DNA of 55,825 nucleotides from RGIG5681 sp034180345 (GCA_034180345.1 JAXFOQ010000032.1:1-55825); one strand, 5' to 3'. Numbered from the stretch's first letter, positions 44,766-53,784 are shown. Notes: generated from the letters alone by a model not told the origin. Numbers and translations are program-made.

Positions 44766-45633
44766 ACTTATTACCCAAGAAAATAATGCCTGTACCGATA
44801 TAAAAAGGTATAAATGCCATTGACAACATCAAGAATGAATTAACATTATAATCACCGCTGGCCATAATGGCTGAAGGTGAAAAATAATAGCCGAATGAAA
44901 GTAAAGCGATCAAACCGAAACTCAATATTGTAAAGCCGAAATAATAAAGTGCCGGTGCAATCAAAACCACTTTTTTATTATCTGAAATTAAAGCTATTGA
45001 ACAGCCGAAAAATGTATAAATAAACGGCATAATAAAAAATCTGGTGAAACCTTCAAGCGTCCAGTATAAAAGGGCGTGATTATAATAAAAATTTCTTCCC
45101 AATATATCGAGATATAAAGTTCTCGGGGTAACATCTCTTTCTACAACAACACGCCCAAAAACCCCATTCCCCAATTTATAACAAATTAACATAATTATTA
45201 AATAAGCAAAAAATATCGCAAAAGAAACCCCGATTGAAGTTTTGAAAATATTTTTGAATATAGACTTTTTATAATTTTTAACTCTATTTAATGAATATTT
45301 GAATAAACTATTATGGAAATTGAAGTATTTATATATACTTAACACTCCGAAAAAAGGAATGATCAACTGAAAAATTTTTGTGGAAAAGATTAGATCATAA
45401 TCAAATCTGAAAAGAGTTTTTTTAATCAAGTAGTTCCAAAATTCAAATATATTATTTTCAGTAACAGATATATGTTGCTTAGAAGCAATAGATAACCGAT
45501 AATCATTATCTGTCAACCATCTAAAAGTTCTTGTTAATAATCCTCTATCGCTTAGAAAGCTATATAACATAATTAAAAAAACAAAACAAAATATAAATAT
45601 ATTAAATTTATTTTCTTTTATAAATTTACTCAT
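44749..45633 (-). CDS. ABC-2-like membrane protein
   Basis: 294 aa: one N-terminal helix, an extracellular segment of ~70 residues (WLTDNDYRLSIASKQHISVT...), then about five helices, the topology of ABC-2 permeases. The cytoplasmic turn FKYSLNRVKNYKKSIFKNIF is basic as expected. SD AGGAG. First gene after the hairpin at 45673-45706 and probably the main transport subunit. Confidence 0.65.
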   Translation of the reverse strand: MSKFIKENKFNIFIFCFVFLIMLYSFLSDRGLLTRTFRWLTDNDYRLSIASKQHISVTENNIFEFWNYLIKKTLFRFDYDLIFSTKIFQLIIPFFGVLSIYKYFNFHNSLFKYSLNRVKNYKKSIFKNIFKTSIGVSFAIFFAYLIIMLICYKLGNGVFGRVVVERDVTPRTLYLDILGRNFYYNHALLYWTLEGFTRFFIMPFIYTFFGCSIALISDNKKVVLIAPALYYFGFTILSFGLIALLSFGYYFSPSAIMASGDYNVNSFLMLSMAFIPFYIGTGIIFLGNKYVEKT

Positions 45634-45672
45634 TTCTATCTCCTACCTGTCAATTTTAATTTTATTAAATAA

Positions 45673-45706
45673 ATTCTAAAACCATCTTTTAAGATGGTTT
45701 TAGAAT
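45673..45706 (-). terminator. Perfect hairpin between the secreted peptide and the ABC genes
   Basis: ATTCTAAAACCATCTT (45673-45688) and AAGATGGTTTTAGAAT (45691-45706) form a perfect 16-bp stem with a two-base loop, overlapping the last base of the peptide stop codon. The T run is weak, so it may act as a partial terminator or RNA-stabilising end. Confidence 0.65.
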
Positions 45707-46098
45707 CACGGTTCCCAACTTCCTCTTACATAAGTAATAGGGTTAAAAGCATGTTCTCTACCGGCTTGAAGATAGTAAGTTTCATCGTGTTCTGCGGTAG
45801 TTTCGAATTTCTCATAAGTACCTAACGGGGCTTGAATTAATATTCTTCCTGCTTCAGTACCACTTGAATCAATAATTCTAAACCACATTCTATGTCCAGA
45901 ATAATCAGAATATGTCCAAGTCACAGCAGAATAAACACTATAATCAGTTTTTTTATTTCCTTTGCTAACGGTAGCCCAATTATAATCAGCATGACCTGCA
46001 AAACCTTTTTCATAAGCAGATACATATCCAGAAATCAAAATCATAAGAGCGAAAACAAACATAGATAATCTTAAAATATTTTTTGTTAATTTTTTCAT
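45706..46098 (-). CDS. Secreted bacteriocin-like peptide precursor
   Basis: 130 aa. A Sec signal peptide (TKNILRLSMFVFALMILISG then YVSA, cleavage likely after VSA near residue 28) precedes an ~100-aa mature part rich in Tyr, Trp, Gly and Ser and nearly free of Cys. The build and C terminus (YYLQAGREHAFNPITYVRGS then WEP) recall lactococcin-972-like and DUF2712-like secreted proteins that sit beside ABC transporters; similarity is by pattern only. Four ABC genes follow. Antimicrobial function is a guess; a secreted surface or signalling protein is also possible. Confidence 0.6.
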   Translation of the reverse strand: MKKLTKNILRLSMFVFALMILISGYVSAYEKGFAGHADYNWATVSKGNKKTDYSVYSAVTWTYSDYSGHRMWFRIIDSSGTEAGRILIQAPLGTYEKFETTAEHDETYYLQAGREHAFNPITYVRGSWEP

Positions 46099-46145
46099 TA
46101 TTAAATTCTCTTTCTAAAACTAATCAATTTTATAATTTTACTATT

Positions 46146-46202
46146 TTAAGTACAATGAAAGCCGTCACCGTTTTTATACCTATTAGGATTATTAATAAGC
46201 AT
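46146..46202 (-). CDS. 18-codon ORF upstream of the secreted peptide
   Basis: ATG 46200-46202 to TAA 46146-46148 encodes MLINNPNRYKNGDGFHCT. A strong ribosome site (AAGGGGTG) lies seven bases upstream, and a consensus-like promoter at 46253-46281 would place the transcript start just before it. It ends 47 bases before the secreted-peptide gene. It may be a leader peptide, a short signal, or a coupling ORF. Confidence 0.45.
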   Translation of the reverse strand: MLINNPNRYKNGDGFHCT

Positions 46203-46252
46203 AACCCATCACCCCTTTATTAATTTTGATTTTTAACTATTTCTTTAATTAA

Positions 46253-46281
46253 ATATTACAATAATCACATATGCTTTACAA
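46253..46281 (-). promoter_or_regulatory. Promoter of the secreted-peptide/ABC cluster
   Basis: On the minus strand TTGTAA (46276-46281), a 17-base spacer and TAATAT (46253-46258). The remaining intergenic sequence to 46403 is the left flank of the ISNCY-like element. Confidence 0.65.
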
Positions 46282-46403
46282 CTATTTCTCAATGTTTTTG
46301 TTAAAGCCACGCAAAAATGTCACCAAATGATTTAGGGAAAAAGTCACCAAAAAAATTAATAGTCATACATCCTTTTGTATGTTAAATACAGGAGGTTTTT
46401 TAC

Positions 46404-47575
46404 ATGAGAAAAAATAAAGAATTAGCTCTATCTCTTATTTTTGATAAAATCAGAAAAGACAAACAAATTACCTATTTGGATATCCAGCAGTTAACAGGTT
46501 ACTCTAAACGACAACTTATCCGTTTATCCAAAAAACTAATAAATGAAAAGGATATGGACGATATTCTCCACCACGCCAATGAAGGTAGAATACCAGTAAA
46601 TAAAGCCAGTAATAATGAAATTGAATTTATTTGTGAATTTAAAACTCCATATCCTAATATCACAATATCACAATTTATGGATATTTATAATGAGGATGTA
46701 ATTAATAATCCTGATTATAAAGATATCGTAATGAAGCTTAATCTTAAACATCGTAATAAATCTTTTTTCAAGTTCTCTTTAAAAAACAAGGTTGGAAATC
46801 TTCTATTAAAAGAAAAGTTAAAAGAATTGGTCGTAAACATCATAATCTTAGAAATCCTTCCCCTCAAAGAGGATTATTAATTCAAATAGATGGAACGCCT
46901 TATGATTGGTTTGACAATGGTGAATTATGGACTCTTCATCTAGCTGTTGATGATTCTTCCAGTGAAGTGCTGGCTGGTTGGTTTCTTCCTACAGAAAGAC
47001 AATTAGGTTACTGTATTATTATGAAAATGATATTAGAACAATATGGTATCCCAATGGCTTTATATTCAGATAAACATACCATATTTTGTAACATTAAAGA
47101 TGATTCTAAAACACAATTTGGATTGATGATGGAAGCATTAGGAATTGAAATGGTGTTCGCCAATACATCACAAGCTAAAGGAAGAGTTGAAAGATACAAT
47201 TACACCGTTCAAAACAGACTTCCCAATGATATTATTCGTTTTAGCATTAATGACTATGATGAATTAAATATATGGTTTAATAATTTTTACAAGAATTATT
47301 TAAATAAGAAGTTCTCTTTTAATCCCATTGATCCAAATGACGCCTTTATTCCTTTGTATGATACAAATCTATCAAATATTTTTTATCAAAGATACAAAAG
47401 AACAATTAGAAATGATGTATTTTCTTTTAATAATAAATACTACTCATTAATAGATGAAAACGGTGAAGTTGTTCATATTATAAACGGCACAATTATTGAA
47501 CTTAGAATAGATGTATTTACAAATGAAATGTACATTATTAGATATGGAATAAAATATACAGCATTATTAGTTTAA
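46404..47575 (+). mobile_element. ISNCY/IS1202-like transposase in two frames
   Basis: Frame 1 (46404-46880) encodes an N-terminal helix-turn-helix region (YLDIQQLTGYSKRQLIRLSK) and HHANEGRIPVNK. From about 46788 the -1 frame carries the DDE domain: RGLLIQIDGTPYDWF, LHLAVDDSSSEVLAGWF, the second Asp in ALYSDKHTIF and ANTSQAKGRVERYN with the Glu, typical of ISNCY (IS1202 group). Frame 1 contains A_AAA_AAC at 46781-46787, in the phase needed for -1 slippage, so a fused ~390-aa product is possible. SD AGGAGG before ATG 46404. Clear terminal repeats were not found; the right side abuts the ftsB terminator and may be truncated. Confidence 0.8.
46781..46787 (+). other. A_AAA_AAC slippery heptamer in the ISNCY-like transposase
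   Basis: Zero-frame codons are TTA AAA AAC; the last A of TTA plus AAA AAC makes the classic X_XXY_YYZ signal. A -1 shift here continues as CAA GGT TGG AAA into the DDE frame without a stop. Confidence 0.65.
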
Positions 47576-47581
47576 GATAAT

Positions 47582-47605
47582 AAAATCCAGAAAAATCTGG
47601 ATTTT
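47582..47605. terminator. Terminator between transposase and ftsB-like gene
   Basis: AAAATCCAGA (47582-47591) pairs with TCTGGATTTT (47596-47605), four-base loop, T run on either strand. It overlaps the stop codon of the minus-strand gene. Confidence 0.7.
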
Positions 47606-47972
47606 ATTGTTTATTAGTAGTTTCTTTGGTGCTTTGGTCTTCTTTTTCCTCGGTCTTAGCTTTTTCTTCGCTTTGGTTAGGAAGATAGAATATTTGTTCA
47701 CCTTCTTTAGTAAACATATAATTACCACGAGCATAGGTTTGAACATAATTGGGGTCAGATAATTTTTTACTCTTATCTTTCAAGGTGATGTTTTCTTCTT
47801 TAAGTTTTTCTAATTCTTGTTTTACTATCTTGGCTTGTTTCTTTATTTTTAACATTGTTAAAACTTCTCCACCAGCACCTAATAATAAAAATATAGCGAC
47901 CAAAGTTAAACCAATTAAAAATAATTGCATAAATATTGGACGAACTTTTCTTTTTCTTTTAATAATACTCAT
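47604..47972 (-). CDS. FtsB/DivIC septum formation initiator
   Basis: 122 aa, bitopic division protein. A basic cytoplasmic N terminus (KRKRKVRP), one transmembrane helix (residues ~14-34) and an extracellular coiled coil (KKQAKIVKQELEKLKEENIT) are followed by DPNYVQTYARGNYMFTKEGE, the conserved end of the family. The last ~25 residues are an acidic/Lys-rich tail. Works with FtsL and DivIB/FtsQ at the septum. TATAAT (47979-47984, preceded by TGC, an extended -10) lies six bases before the ATG; no ribosome site. Confidence 0.9.
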   Translation of the reverse strand: MSIIKRKRKVRPIFMQLFLIGLTLVAIFLLLGAGGEVLTMLKIKKQAKIVKQELEKLKEENITLKDKSKKLSDPNYVQTYARGNYMFTKEGEQIFYLPNQSEEKAKTEEKEDQSTKETTNKQ

Positions 47973-48033
47973 ATCAATATTATAGCATTAATAATTCTTA
48001 AAAATACTTTATAAGATATTAGATCTAAATTAA

Positions 48034-48072
48034 AAGGTAATCCTTATGATTGATAACCATTAGAATTACCTT
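48034..48072 (-). terminator. Terminator of the small membrane-protein gene
   Basis: AAGGTAAT (48034-48041) pairs with ATTACCTT (48065-48072), with further pairing inside; on the minus strand TTAATTT follows. Confidence 0.6.
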
Positions 48073-48097
48073 ATTTATAATGTCTGTTATAAATTAT

Positions 48098-48400
48098 TTA
48101 ATGGTTTTTATTTTTAAAAAATAATTTTCTAATAACCGAAGCAAGAATTACCAACAAAAATAAATACTTACCATAAGGGTTATTGATAAATGGGATATTG
48201 GTAGTCAAGATACCTAAAACCATAATCACTGAAAATAACAATGGTAAAAAACCAAAATCTTCTTCAATTAATAAAATAGTGCCTAAACTAGAAATAAGAA
48301 TAATTTTACTTCCCCATATAGCATCTTTAACTAAAATATTAGTCAATAAGATGATAATGGCTTCAACTATTAAAATTAAAAATAATTTTTTGTTTTTCAT
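48098..48400 (-). CDS. Small polytopic membrane protein
   Basis: 100 aa with about four short hydrophobic helices and a basic C terminus (RKLFFKNKNH). No family recognised. SD GGAAGG. It follows the ABC-2 permease gene by 35 bases, so it may belong to that transporter operon. Confidence 0.5.
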   Translation of the reverse strand: MKNKKLFLILIVEAIIILLTNILVKDAIWGSKIILISSLGTILLIEEDFGFLPLLFSVIMVLGILTTNIPFINNPYGKYLFLLVILASVIRKLFFKNKNH

Positions 48401-48435
48401 TTTAAACCTTCCGATGTCATTAACATATAATTCAA

Positions 48436-50157
48436 CTACATATTTTTAATTACACGATTATAAAGACGGAAATCAACATATAAAGATATTGCAGCAACAA
48501 TAATCACTATCGCAATATCAACTGTGATAATGCTGATAATTGGACTGTGGTATTTAGCCCCAAGTAAAGCAATCGCAATACATAAACCATATAAAGCATA
48601 ATTAACAATTATTGATAAGAATATATAAATACCACCAGAACCATTATTTACAGCCTCCTTTGGTGTTTTCCAATCAAATGATGGTTTAATTAAACCAAAA
48701 ACCATTGAGATGCTCGCTGATGCTATCAACATAATCACCAAACCTAAGAAAACACATAAATAATAGATAAAATCAAATCTATAGATGAAAATTGCTGTGC
48801 CAATAATCAATAATGTATATGTAAATAAATGTGATATTTGACAGGCAAATATTCTCGCAAAAATTTGTGTTGAAGTTTTAATTGGAGCATTAGCCATAAT
48901 CCAGAAGGCCTTACCTTCACGACTAACACTACTCATAACAATTGATCCTAAACCTGCAAATAGACCCAATACACAACCAACACCTAAGAATATCACCATA
49001 ATTTCAAGCTGACTGAAACTAGCTAAAAATTGAGCAATTACCGCTGATAAATCGGTACCGCTAGAGTTAATTTTTTGGATGATGATTGTCCCAAAAACGA
49101 TTGCCATAATATCAGATGGAAAAATTTGAAGAATATAAGTAGGATTAGAAAAAATGTTCTTTAATTCTTTGATGAAAATTAATTTAAAATGTCCGTTGCG
49201 TTTTGATGTTAAACCCTTGATCTTACGCTTAGCGATTGTTTTGTGGGTATCTTTAACAGCGGTATTACTACTTCTTAAAATTTCTAAGTAATTTTTTGCT
49301 GATAAAATATCAAAACCAACATAAAGAATAATACATGAAACAAGCCCAATCACAAGTGGCAACAACGCCTCATTAATGTTTATTGCAACCAATAATTCAC
49401 TTGACCATGATAACCAGAAAAATGGTGCTGAAATATATTGAGTATATTTTACAACAGCATCTACAATCATCAAATCTTGTGCTGAAGTACTTGGATCTCC
49501 AGAAGACATATTAACTACAAACACAAGGTATAAACCTAGGAAAAACATAAACATTATCGCATAAAGCACCTTAGAGAAACGATTAAATAATTTACTATTT
49601 TTAATCAATTTTCCAATAAGCATTACCACAATACCCGATAATAAGATTGATTCCAACATCAATAAAATAATGCTTAAATTACCAAATATAATCTCAATGA
49701 TCGATTGATATAAACACAACTTAGTAAGTGTAACTATCAACATCAAGCCCGAACCCATCATAATAATAAATGATGTTCCAAGTGATAAAACCCTTGCCAT
49801 AATAATATCTTTACCATTTAAAGGCAATGATAACAACATTTCGCTTTCTTCACTTTTTTCAATAAAACTATATGATTGTGAAAGCATATTTAAAAACATA
49901 ATCACAAAGATCCCCACACTCATGCCAAATATTACCACCTTAATAGCAGGGCTATCCCAAAGTGCTACAAGGGTGTCAATGGCTCTTGGCACAAACAAGA
50001 CCCCTAGGTATAAAAGCGCAATAATAATCGCAATTCCTTGGGCCTTCTTACCACGGTTTCCCTTGTGTTTACTAGGAATTAGTGGTAGAAACGCATAGAA
50101 ATCAATAGCGAGAAAATACTTAAATAGTATCCAAAATTTAGATTGATTCTTGTTCAT
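48436..50157 (-). CDS. ABC-2 type permease (large)
   Basis: 573 aa with about 12-14 hydrophobic helices in two halves, each starting with a cytoplasmic segment. EESEMLLSLPLNGKDIIMAR and SREGKAFWIMANAPIKTSTQ are the repeated coupling segments (xxLLslPis...i..aR) of exporters of this kind. Forms a two-gene transporter with the ATPase, whose stop it overlaps by 20 bases. Substrate unknown. Confidence 0.8.
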   Translation of the reverse strand: MNKNQSKFWILFKYFLAIDFYAFLPLIPSKHKGNRGKKAQGIAIIIALLYLGVLFVPRAIDTLVALWDSPAIKVVIFGMSVGIFVIMFLNMLSQSYSFIEKSEESEMLLSLPLNGKDIIMARVLSLGTSFIIMMGSGLMLIVTLTKLCLYQSIIEIIFGNLSIILLMLESILLSGIVVMLIGKLIKNSKLFNRFSKVLYAIMFMFFLGLYLVFVVNMSSGDPSTSAQDLMIVDAVVKYTQYISAPFFWLSWSSELLVAININEALLPLVIGLVSCIILYVGFDILSAKNYLEILRSSNTAVKDTHKTIAKRKIKGLTSKRNGHFKLIFIKELKNIFSNPTYILQIFPSDIMAIVFGTIIIQKINSSGTDLSAVIAQFLASFSQLEIMVIFLGVGCVLGLFAGLGSIVMSSVSREGKAFWIMANAPIKTSTQIFARIFACQISHLFTYTLLIIGTAIFIYRFDFIYYLCVFLGLVIMLIASASISMVFGLIKPSFDWKTPKEAVNNGSGGIYIFLSIIVNYALYGLCIAIALLGAKYHSPIISIITVDIAIVIIVAAISLYVDFRLYNRVIKNM

Positions 50158-50875
50158 TTTTCGTTAACTCCAAGAAGATATTTTCTAAGTCTATATTTTG
50201 TTTACCATCAGCTTTTAGATCATTAATATTACCTAAATATGCCAATGTACCTTTATTGATAATCGCTACACGATCACAAATCTTTTCCGCAACCTCCATG
50301 ACATGGGTAGAGAAAATAACAATCTTGCCACTATCGGCGTATTCCCTTAAGATTTTCTTTAAATTAAATGAGGTTTTAACATCAAGACCAACCATTGGTT
50401 CATCTAAAATTAATACTTTTGGTTCTGAAATAAATGCTCCAATCAATACCAATTTTTGTCGCATACCATGCGAATAACTTTCGATTGTCGAATAAATAGC
50501 ATCACCAAGTTCCAATTCTTTATTGTAGTGTTCAATTAATGCTTTGCGTTTTTCACTAGATACACCATAAATATCAGCGATAAAGTTTAAATACTTAACC
50601 CCCGTCATCTTAGTATAAATATCTGGATTGTCAGGTACATAACTAACAATTTTTTTAACATCCAAAGAATTAGATAAAGTATCAATACCATTAACTAGAA
50701 TTTTGCCCTCTGTTTGTTCAAGGATTCCAACCAACATTTTAATGGTGGTACTTTTACCAGCACCGTTTGGTCCCAGTAAACCAAATATTTCACCTTCATT
50801 AATATTCATTGAAAGATTATCAACAGCCTTAACTTTTCCTGAATAAATTTTTGTAACATCTTTAAATTCAATCAT
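50138..50875 (-). CDS. ABC transporter ATP-binding protein
   Basis: 245 aa with Walker A GPNGAGKST, Q-loop VSYVPDNPDIY, signature YSHGMRQKLVL, Walker B VLILDEPMVGLD and STHVMEVAEKICDR with the H-loop. Overlaps the downstream permease. Typical of drug or lipid exporters, but substrate not predictable. Confidence 0.9.
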   Translation of the reverse strand: MIEFKDVTKIYSGKVKAVDNLSMNINEGEIFGLLGPNGAGKSTTIKMLVGILEQTEGKILVNGIDTLSNSLDVKKIVSYVPDNPDIYTKMTGVKYLNFIADIYGVSSEKRKALIEHYNKELELGDAIYSTIESYSHGMRQKLVLIGAFISEPKVLILDEPMVGLDVKTSFNLKKILREYADSGKIVIFSTHVMEVAEKICDRVAIINKGTLAYLGNINDLKADGKQNIDLENIFLELTKNEQESI

Positions 50876-51010
50876 AATTAACCTTCTTTCTATACCGTTA
50901 TTTTACTACTTATTATTTTTTTTGCAATATCTTATTTTTTTGCATTAATAATCTTATGCAAAGATATAACAATTAATCTATAATTAAGATATAATGTTTT
51001 GGAGGTAACT

Positions 51011-51577
51011 ATGTATGCGCTTAAACTAGTACAAAATGAAAGGGAACATTTTGTAGGTGTTTTTGAAAATATCGATAATATCAAAAATTTTATCACAACC
51101 ATTCCTGGCTATTCTCTTCAAAAAGTGGAAGATTTTGAGTATGAATACCTAAATGTAAGAAAACTAGAAAACTACCATGAATTAAAATATCAAAATCATA
51201 TCGTACCACTAACTAAATTTTCATTTGATGAAGATCAAGAAATTATGATTATCTATGATGAAGTAACCAATCTTGATGATGGCAAGAAGGGTGTTGCTTC
51301 GGGTGTTAGTCTTGTTGATGCCTATGTTGTTGATAATAATTTTCTTAAAGAATACATTGAAAAGCGCGAACAAAACTACCAAGCCATCAAAACATACTTA
51401 AATGAAATGGGTTATGAGGTAAGCAGAAATTATTATGGTTCAATAGATGGAGAAGCTATCAACTATAAGAAAAATGATGACTGGCACTTTTTAACTCATA
51501 TGGATCCACCGTTTGTTGAGGAAGAATTAAAAACTACCGAAGCCATTAAAAAATATCTTGAAACTTTAATGAATTAA
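51011..51577 (+). CDS. Hypothetical soluble protein
   Basis: 188 aa, acidic, no membrane segment. Mostly helical at the C terminus, with a central GKKGVASGVSLVDAYVVDN region. Family not recognised. I chose ATG 51011, five bases after GGAGGTAACT; the frame extends to a TTG inside that site. TATAAT at about 50989-50994 is a possible -10. Confidence 0.6.
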   Translation: MYALKLVQNEREHFVGVFENIDNIKNFITTIPGYSLQKVEDFEYEYLNVRKLENYHELKYQNHIVPLTKFSFDEDQEIMIIYDEVTNLDDGKKGVASGVSLVDAYVVDNNFLKEYIEKREQNYQAIKTYLNEMGYEVSRNYYGSIDGEAINYKKNDDWHFLTHMDPPFVEEELKTTEAIKKYLETLMN

Positions 51578-51663
51578 AAACTATTAATTAGAGATTATTC
51601 CTTAACAGAAAATTTTCATGTGATTTCTATCAACATAACAACAAAGATACAAGGAGTGAAAAT

Positions 51664-52386
51664 ATGGAAAAAATTATTACATTAATACTAATTGTGGTTG
51701 CAGCAATATTAACTTACCGCAATATTCAAATCTTTAAAAGAATGAAAAAAATTAAGGCTTATACACCACTTTCTAATACTATTTTTGAAAATGAGGCAGA
51801 GGCTTATGAAAAAATTGGTGAATATATTAAAAACGAAAGCGATCCTGAATTTGTAAATAAAGCTAATATTCTTAGAAGTGTTGTGGCTTTAAGCCTAAAT
51901 AAAGATTGTAGCGAAGAATTAACGGCTTTTTCCATTGAACAACTGGTGCTTAAAAACGGTAAGTTCAATCGTAAACAAGCTGACTTAAACAGTGATAGTT
52001 TCTTTTGGTTGATGGTTTCAATTATCAATGGGCGAAATGATGAAAAAATCTTAAAAACTATTGAAGATAAGGTTGAAAAAGCCGAAATTATCAAGCCCTA
52101 CATCTATTATGATTTAGCTTTAAATTTAATTGATGTGTTCAGAGATTCTGAAAATGCTAATTTTGAATTATTTAATGCCATCCTTGAAGGTAATTATAGT
52201 CAATACAAATACGATAAGCATCTAATTATCCTATTTAAAAGAATTTGTACTGTGGTCTTAGCCTACCATCATCAACCACTTAGTGAATTTGATAATGAAG
52301 ACCTGGTGAAATTTGCTAGTACCAATGTTGGTAAATACATTATGAAAAATCTTGGTATATTAGATAAATATCTCACAAAAAATTAA
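51664..52386 (+). CDS. Membrane-anchored helical hypothetical protein
   Basis: 240 aa. One N-terminal transmembrane helix (residues ~3-22), then a cytoplasmic-looking all-helical region with TPR-like regularity (EAYEKIGEYIKNESDPEFVN, VALSLNKDCSEELTAFSIEQ). AAGGAG before the start. It may be co-transcribed with the gene 86 bases upstream. Family not recognised. Confidence 0.6.
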   Translation: MEKIITLILIVVAAILTYRNIQIFKRMKKIKAYTPLSNTIFENEAEAYEKIGEYIKNESDPEFVNKANILRSVVALSLNKDCSEELTAFSIEQLVLKNGKFNRKQADLNSDSFFWLMVSIINGRNDEKILKTIEDKVEKAEIIKPYIYYDLALNLIDVFRDSENANFELFNAILEGNYSQYKYDKHLIILFKRICTVVLAYHHQPLSEFDNEDLVKFASTNVGKYIMKNLGILDKYLTKN

Positions 52387-52392
52387 TAAAAT

Positions 52393-52432
52393 AAAAATCT
52401 AGGATTATTAAACTATTAGGTCCTAGATTTTT
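52393..52432 (+). terminator. Terminator
   Basis: AAAAATCTAGGA (52393-52404) pairs perfectly with TCCTAGATTTTT (52421-52432); ends in a T run directly after the preceding plus-strand gene. Confidence 0.8.
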
Positions 52433-52445
52433 AATTACTAAATAA

Positions 52446-52638
52446 TTACTTACTATTTGGCTGGCGTTTCTTAATAAAATGAAATATAAGTTCCAAAACA
52501 ACAGATGCAATTATTAGACCAACAAAAATATTACTCGAATAATTAACATAGACATTAGGAATATCAGTAGAATAAATTATCATATCAACAACCATAGCAA
52601 TAAATAATACCCAATATCGCCCGCATTCTACGACTCAC
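52446..52638 (-). pseudogene. Small two-helix membrane protein with a one-base frameshift
   Basis: From GTG 52636-52638 the frame reads MSRRMRA then leaves the coding phase. Removing one G from the GGG in ATGCGGGCGATA gives MRRYWVLFIAMVVDMIIYST, and the frame then runs to TAA at 52446-52448, about 63 aa with two hydrophobic helices and tail IKKRQPNSK. AAGGAGG lies 12 bases before the GTG, a long spacing; an ATG five codons in is an alternative. It is either a recent pseudogene or a base-calling error. Family not recognised. Confidence 0.5.
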
Positions 52639-52794
52639 AAAACTTTATATCCTCCTTATCTTGTGTATTTGTAAAGTTTTTATAATATATTAATTACTTT
52701 CTTAACTAAATATTAATACCAACTAACAAGTAAATCAAATATTTTTTACTTAAAAACTTTTTTATATTTTAACAATATGATTAAAGTCTATTTA

Positions 52795-52832
52795 ATAAAA
52801 ATAGGAACATATATAAAACAATTGTTCCTATT
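52795..52832 (-). terminator. Terminator of the folT-like gene
   Basis: AATAGGAAC (52800-52808) pairs with GTTCCTATT (52824-52832); on the minus strand TTTTATT follows. The rest of 52639-52861 is AT-rich with nothing else seen. Confidence 0.7.
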
Positions 52833-52861
52833 AAAATTTATATTTTTATTTAATTAAAATA

Positions 52862-53767
52862 CTATGATTTTTTAACTTTTTTAAAATTAATTACCTTAGA
52901 TAAACGATCTACTAATGAAACGGTATAGAAGGCATAGAAAGGTATTGAGAAGGCCTGTTTAATAAAGGCTTTAGTTGCTAAAAACCAGAATGTTGATTTA
53001 CCGTAAATTAAAACTCTGAATATTGGTACCATAATTACCGATGTCAGCATCTGACCGATAAAAATACCAATCAACACCTTAACAAAGGTATATTTAGGAT
53101 ACTCGTCTTTTAAAAGTTTTGTTACTAAGACCGGTATCAAACCCGTTAGTGCCGATGTCAAAATAAACAAGGGGTTAAAAGCATTGGCTGATGGTCTAAC
53201 AATAAAACCAACCACATCACTGATGGCACCAACCACAAAACCATAGATAGGCCCCAATAAATAACCAGATACAATGATTGGGAAACCTCCAAAACTGATA
53301 TCACCAATTCTAACGGTATTAATCGCAACACTTATCGCCACAAACATCGCAATATGAGTTAGATTGCTGACTGTTAATTTTCTTTGGTTGTTCTTATTTA
53401 AGTATTCACCCACAAAACCACCAAAGTAACCAATGATAATTGCAATTACTAATAAAAGAATAAAATAATCCTTTAAAAATTGATGGTATTTACTTAATTC
53501 ACTTAAATAAATTTTCATTTTTTCTGGTTTTAAATGTACCACCATTGGAAAGTATTTTCGCAATAACATTCCTAAAGTTAGAATTGGAATTGCTAGTGCT
53601 GCACCAGCTTTTCTATTTGTAAAAAAGCCTACAAACATAACTCCAACAAGCGTAAATAGATAGCCAATCATCAGGCTGGGTTTCGCATCAAATCTAAAGG
53701 CTAAGATACTGATACATACCAAAATAGCCACAAAGATGTTTTTGCGATTCAACAAATTGTTTTTCAT
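52862..53767 (-). CDS. folT: Folate ECF transporter S-component (FolT-like) with N-terminal extension
   Basis: 301 aa. The C-terminal ~170 residues match FolT-family S-components: VRIGDISFGGFPIIVSGYLL then GPIYGFVVGAISDVVGFIVR, PSANAFNPLFILTSALTGLIP. The N-terminal ~130 residues add about four hydrophobic helices not usual for FolT (~170 aa). It would bind folate outside and work with shared EcfA/EcfT subunits. A THF riboswitch upstream supports folate as substrate. SD GGAGG. The extension may be a fused second membrane module. Confidence 0.85.
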   Translation of the reverse strand: MKNNLLNRKNIFVAILVCISILAFRFDAKPSLMIGYLFTLVGVMFVGFFTNRKAGAALAIPILTLGMLLRKYFPMVVHLKPEKMKIYLSELSKYHQFLKDYFILLLVIAIIIGYFGGFVGEYLNKNNQRKLTVSNLTHIAMFVAISVAINTVRIGDISFGGFPIIVSGYLLGPIYGFVVGAISDVVGFIVRPSANAFNPLFILTSALTGLIPVLVTKLLKDEYPKYTFVKVLIGIFIGQMLTSVIMVPIFRVLIYGKSTFWFLATKAFIKQAFSIPFYAFYTVSLVDRLSKVINFKKVKKS

Positions 53768-53784
53768 AATCCTCCAATCTTCAT

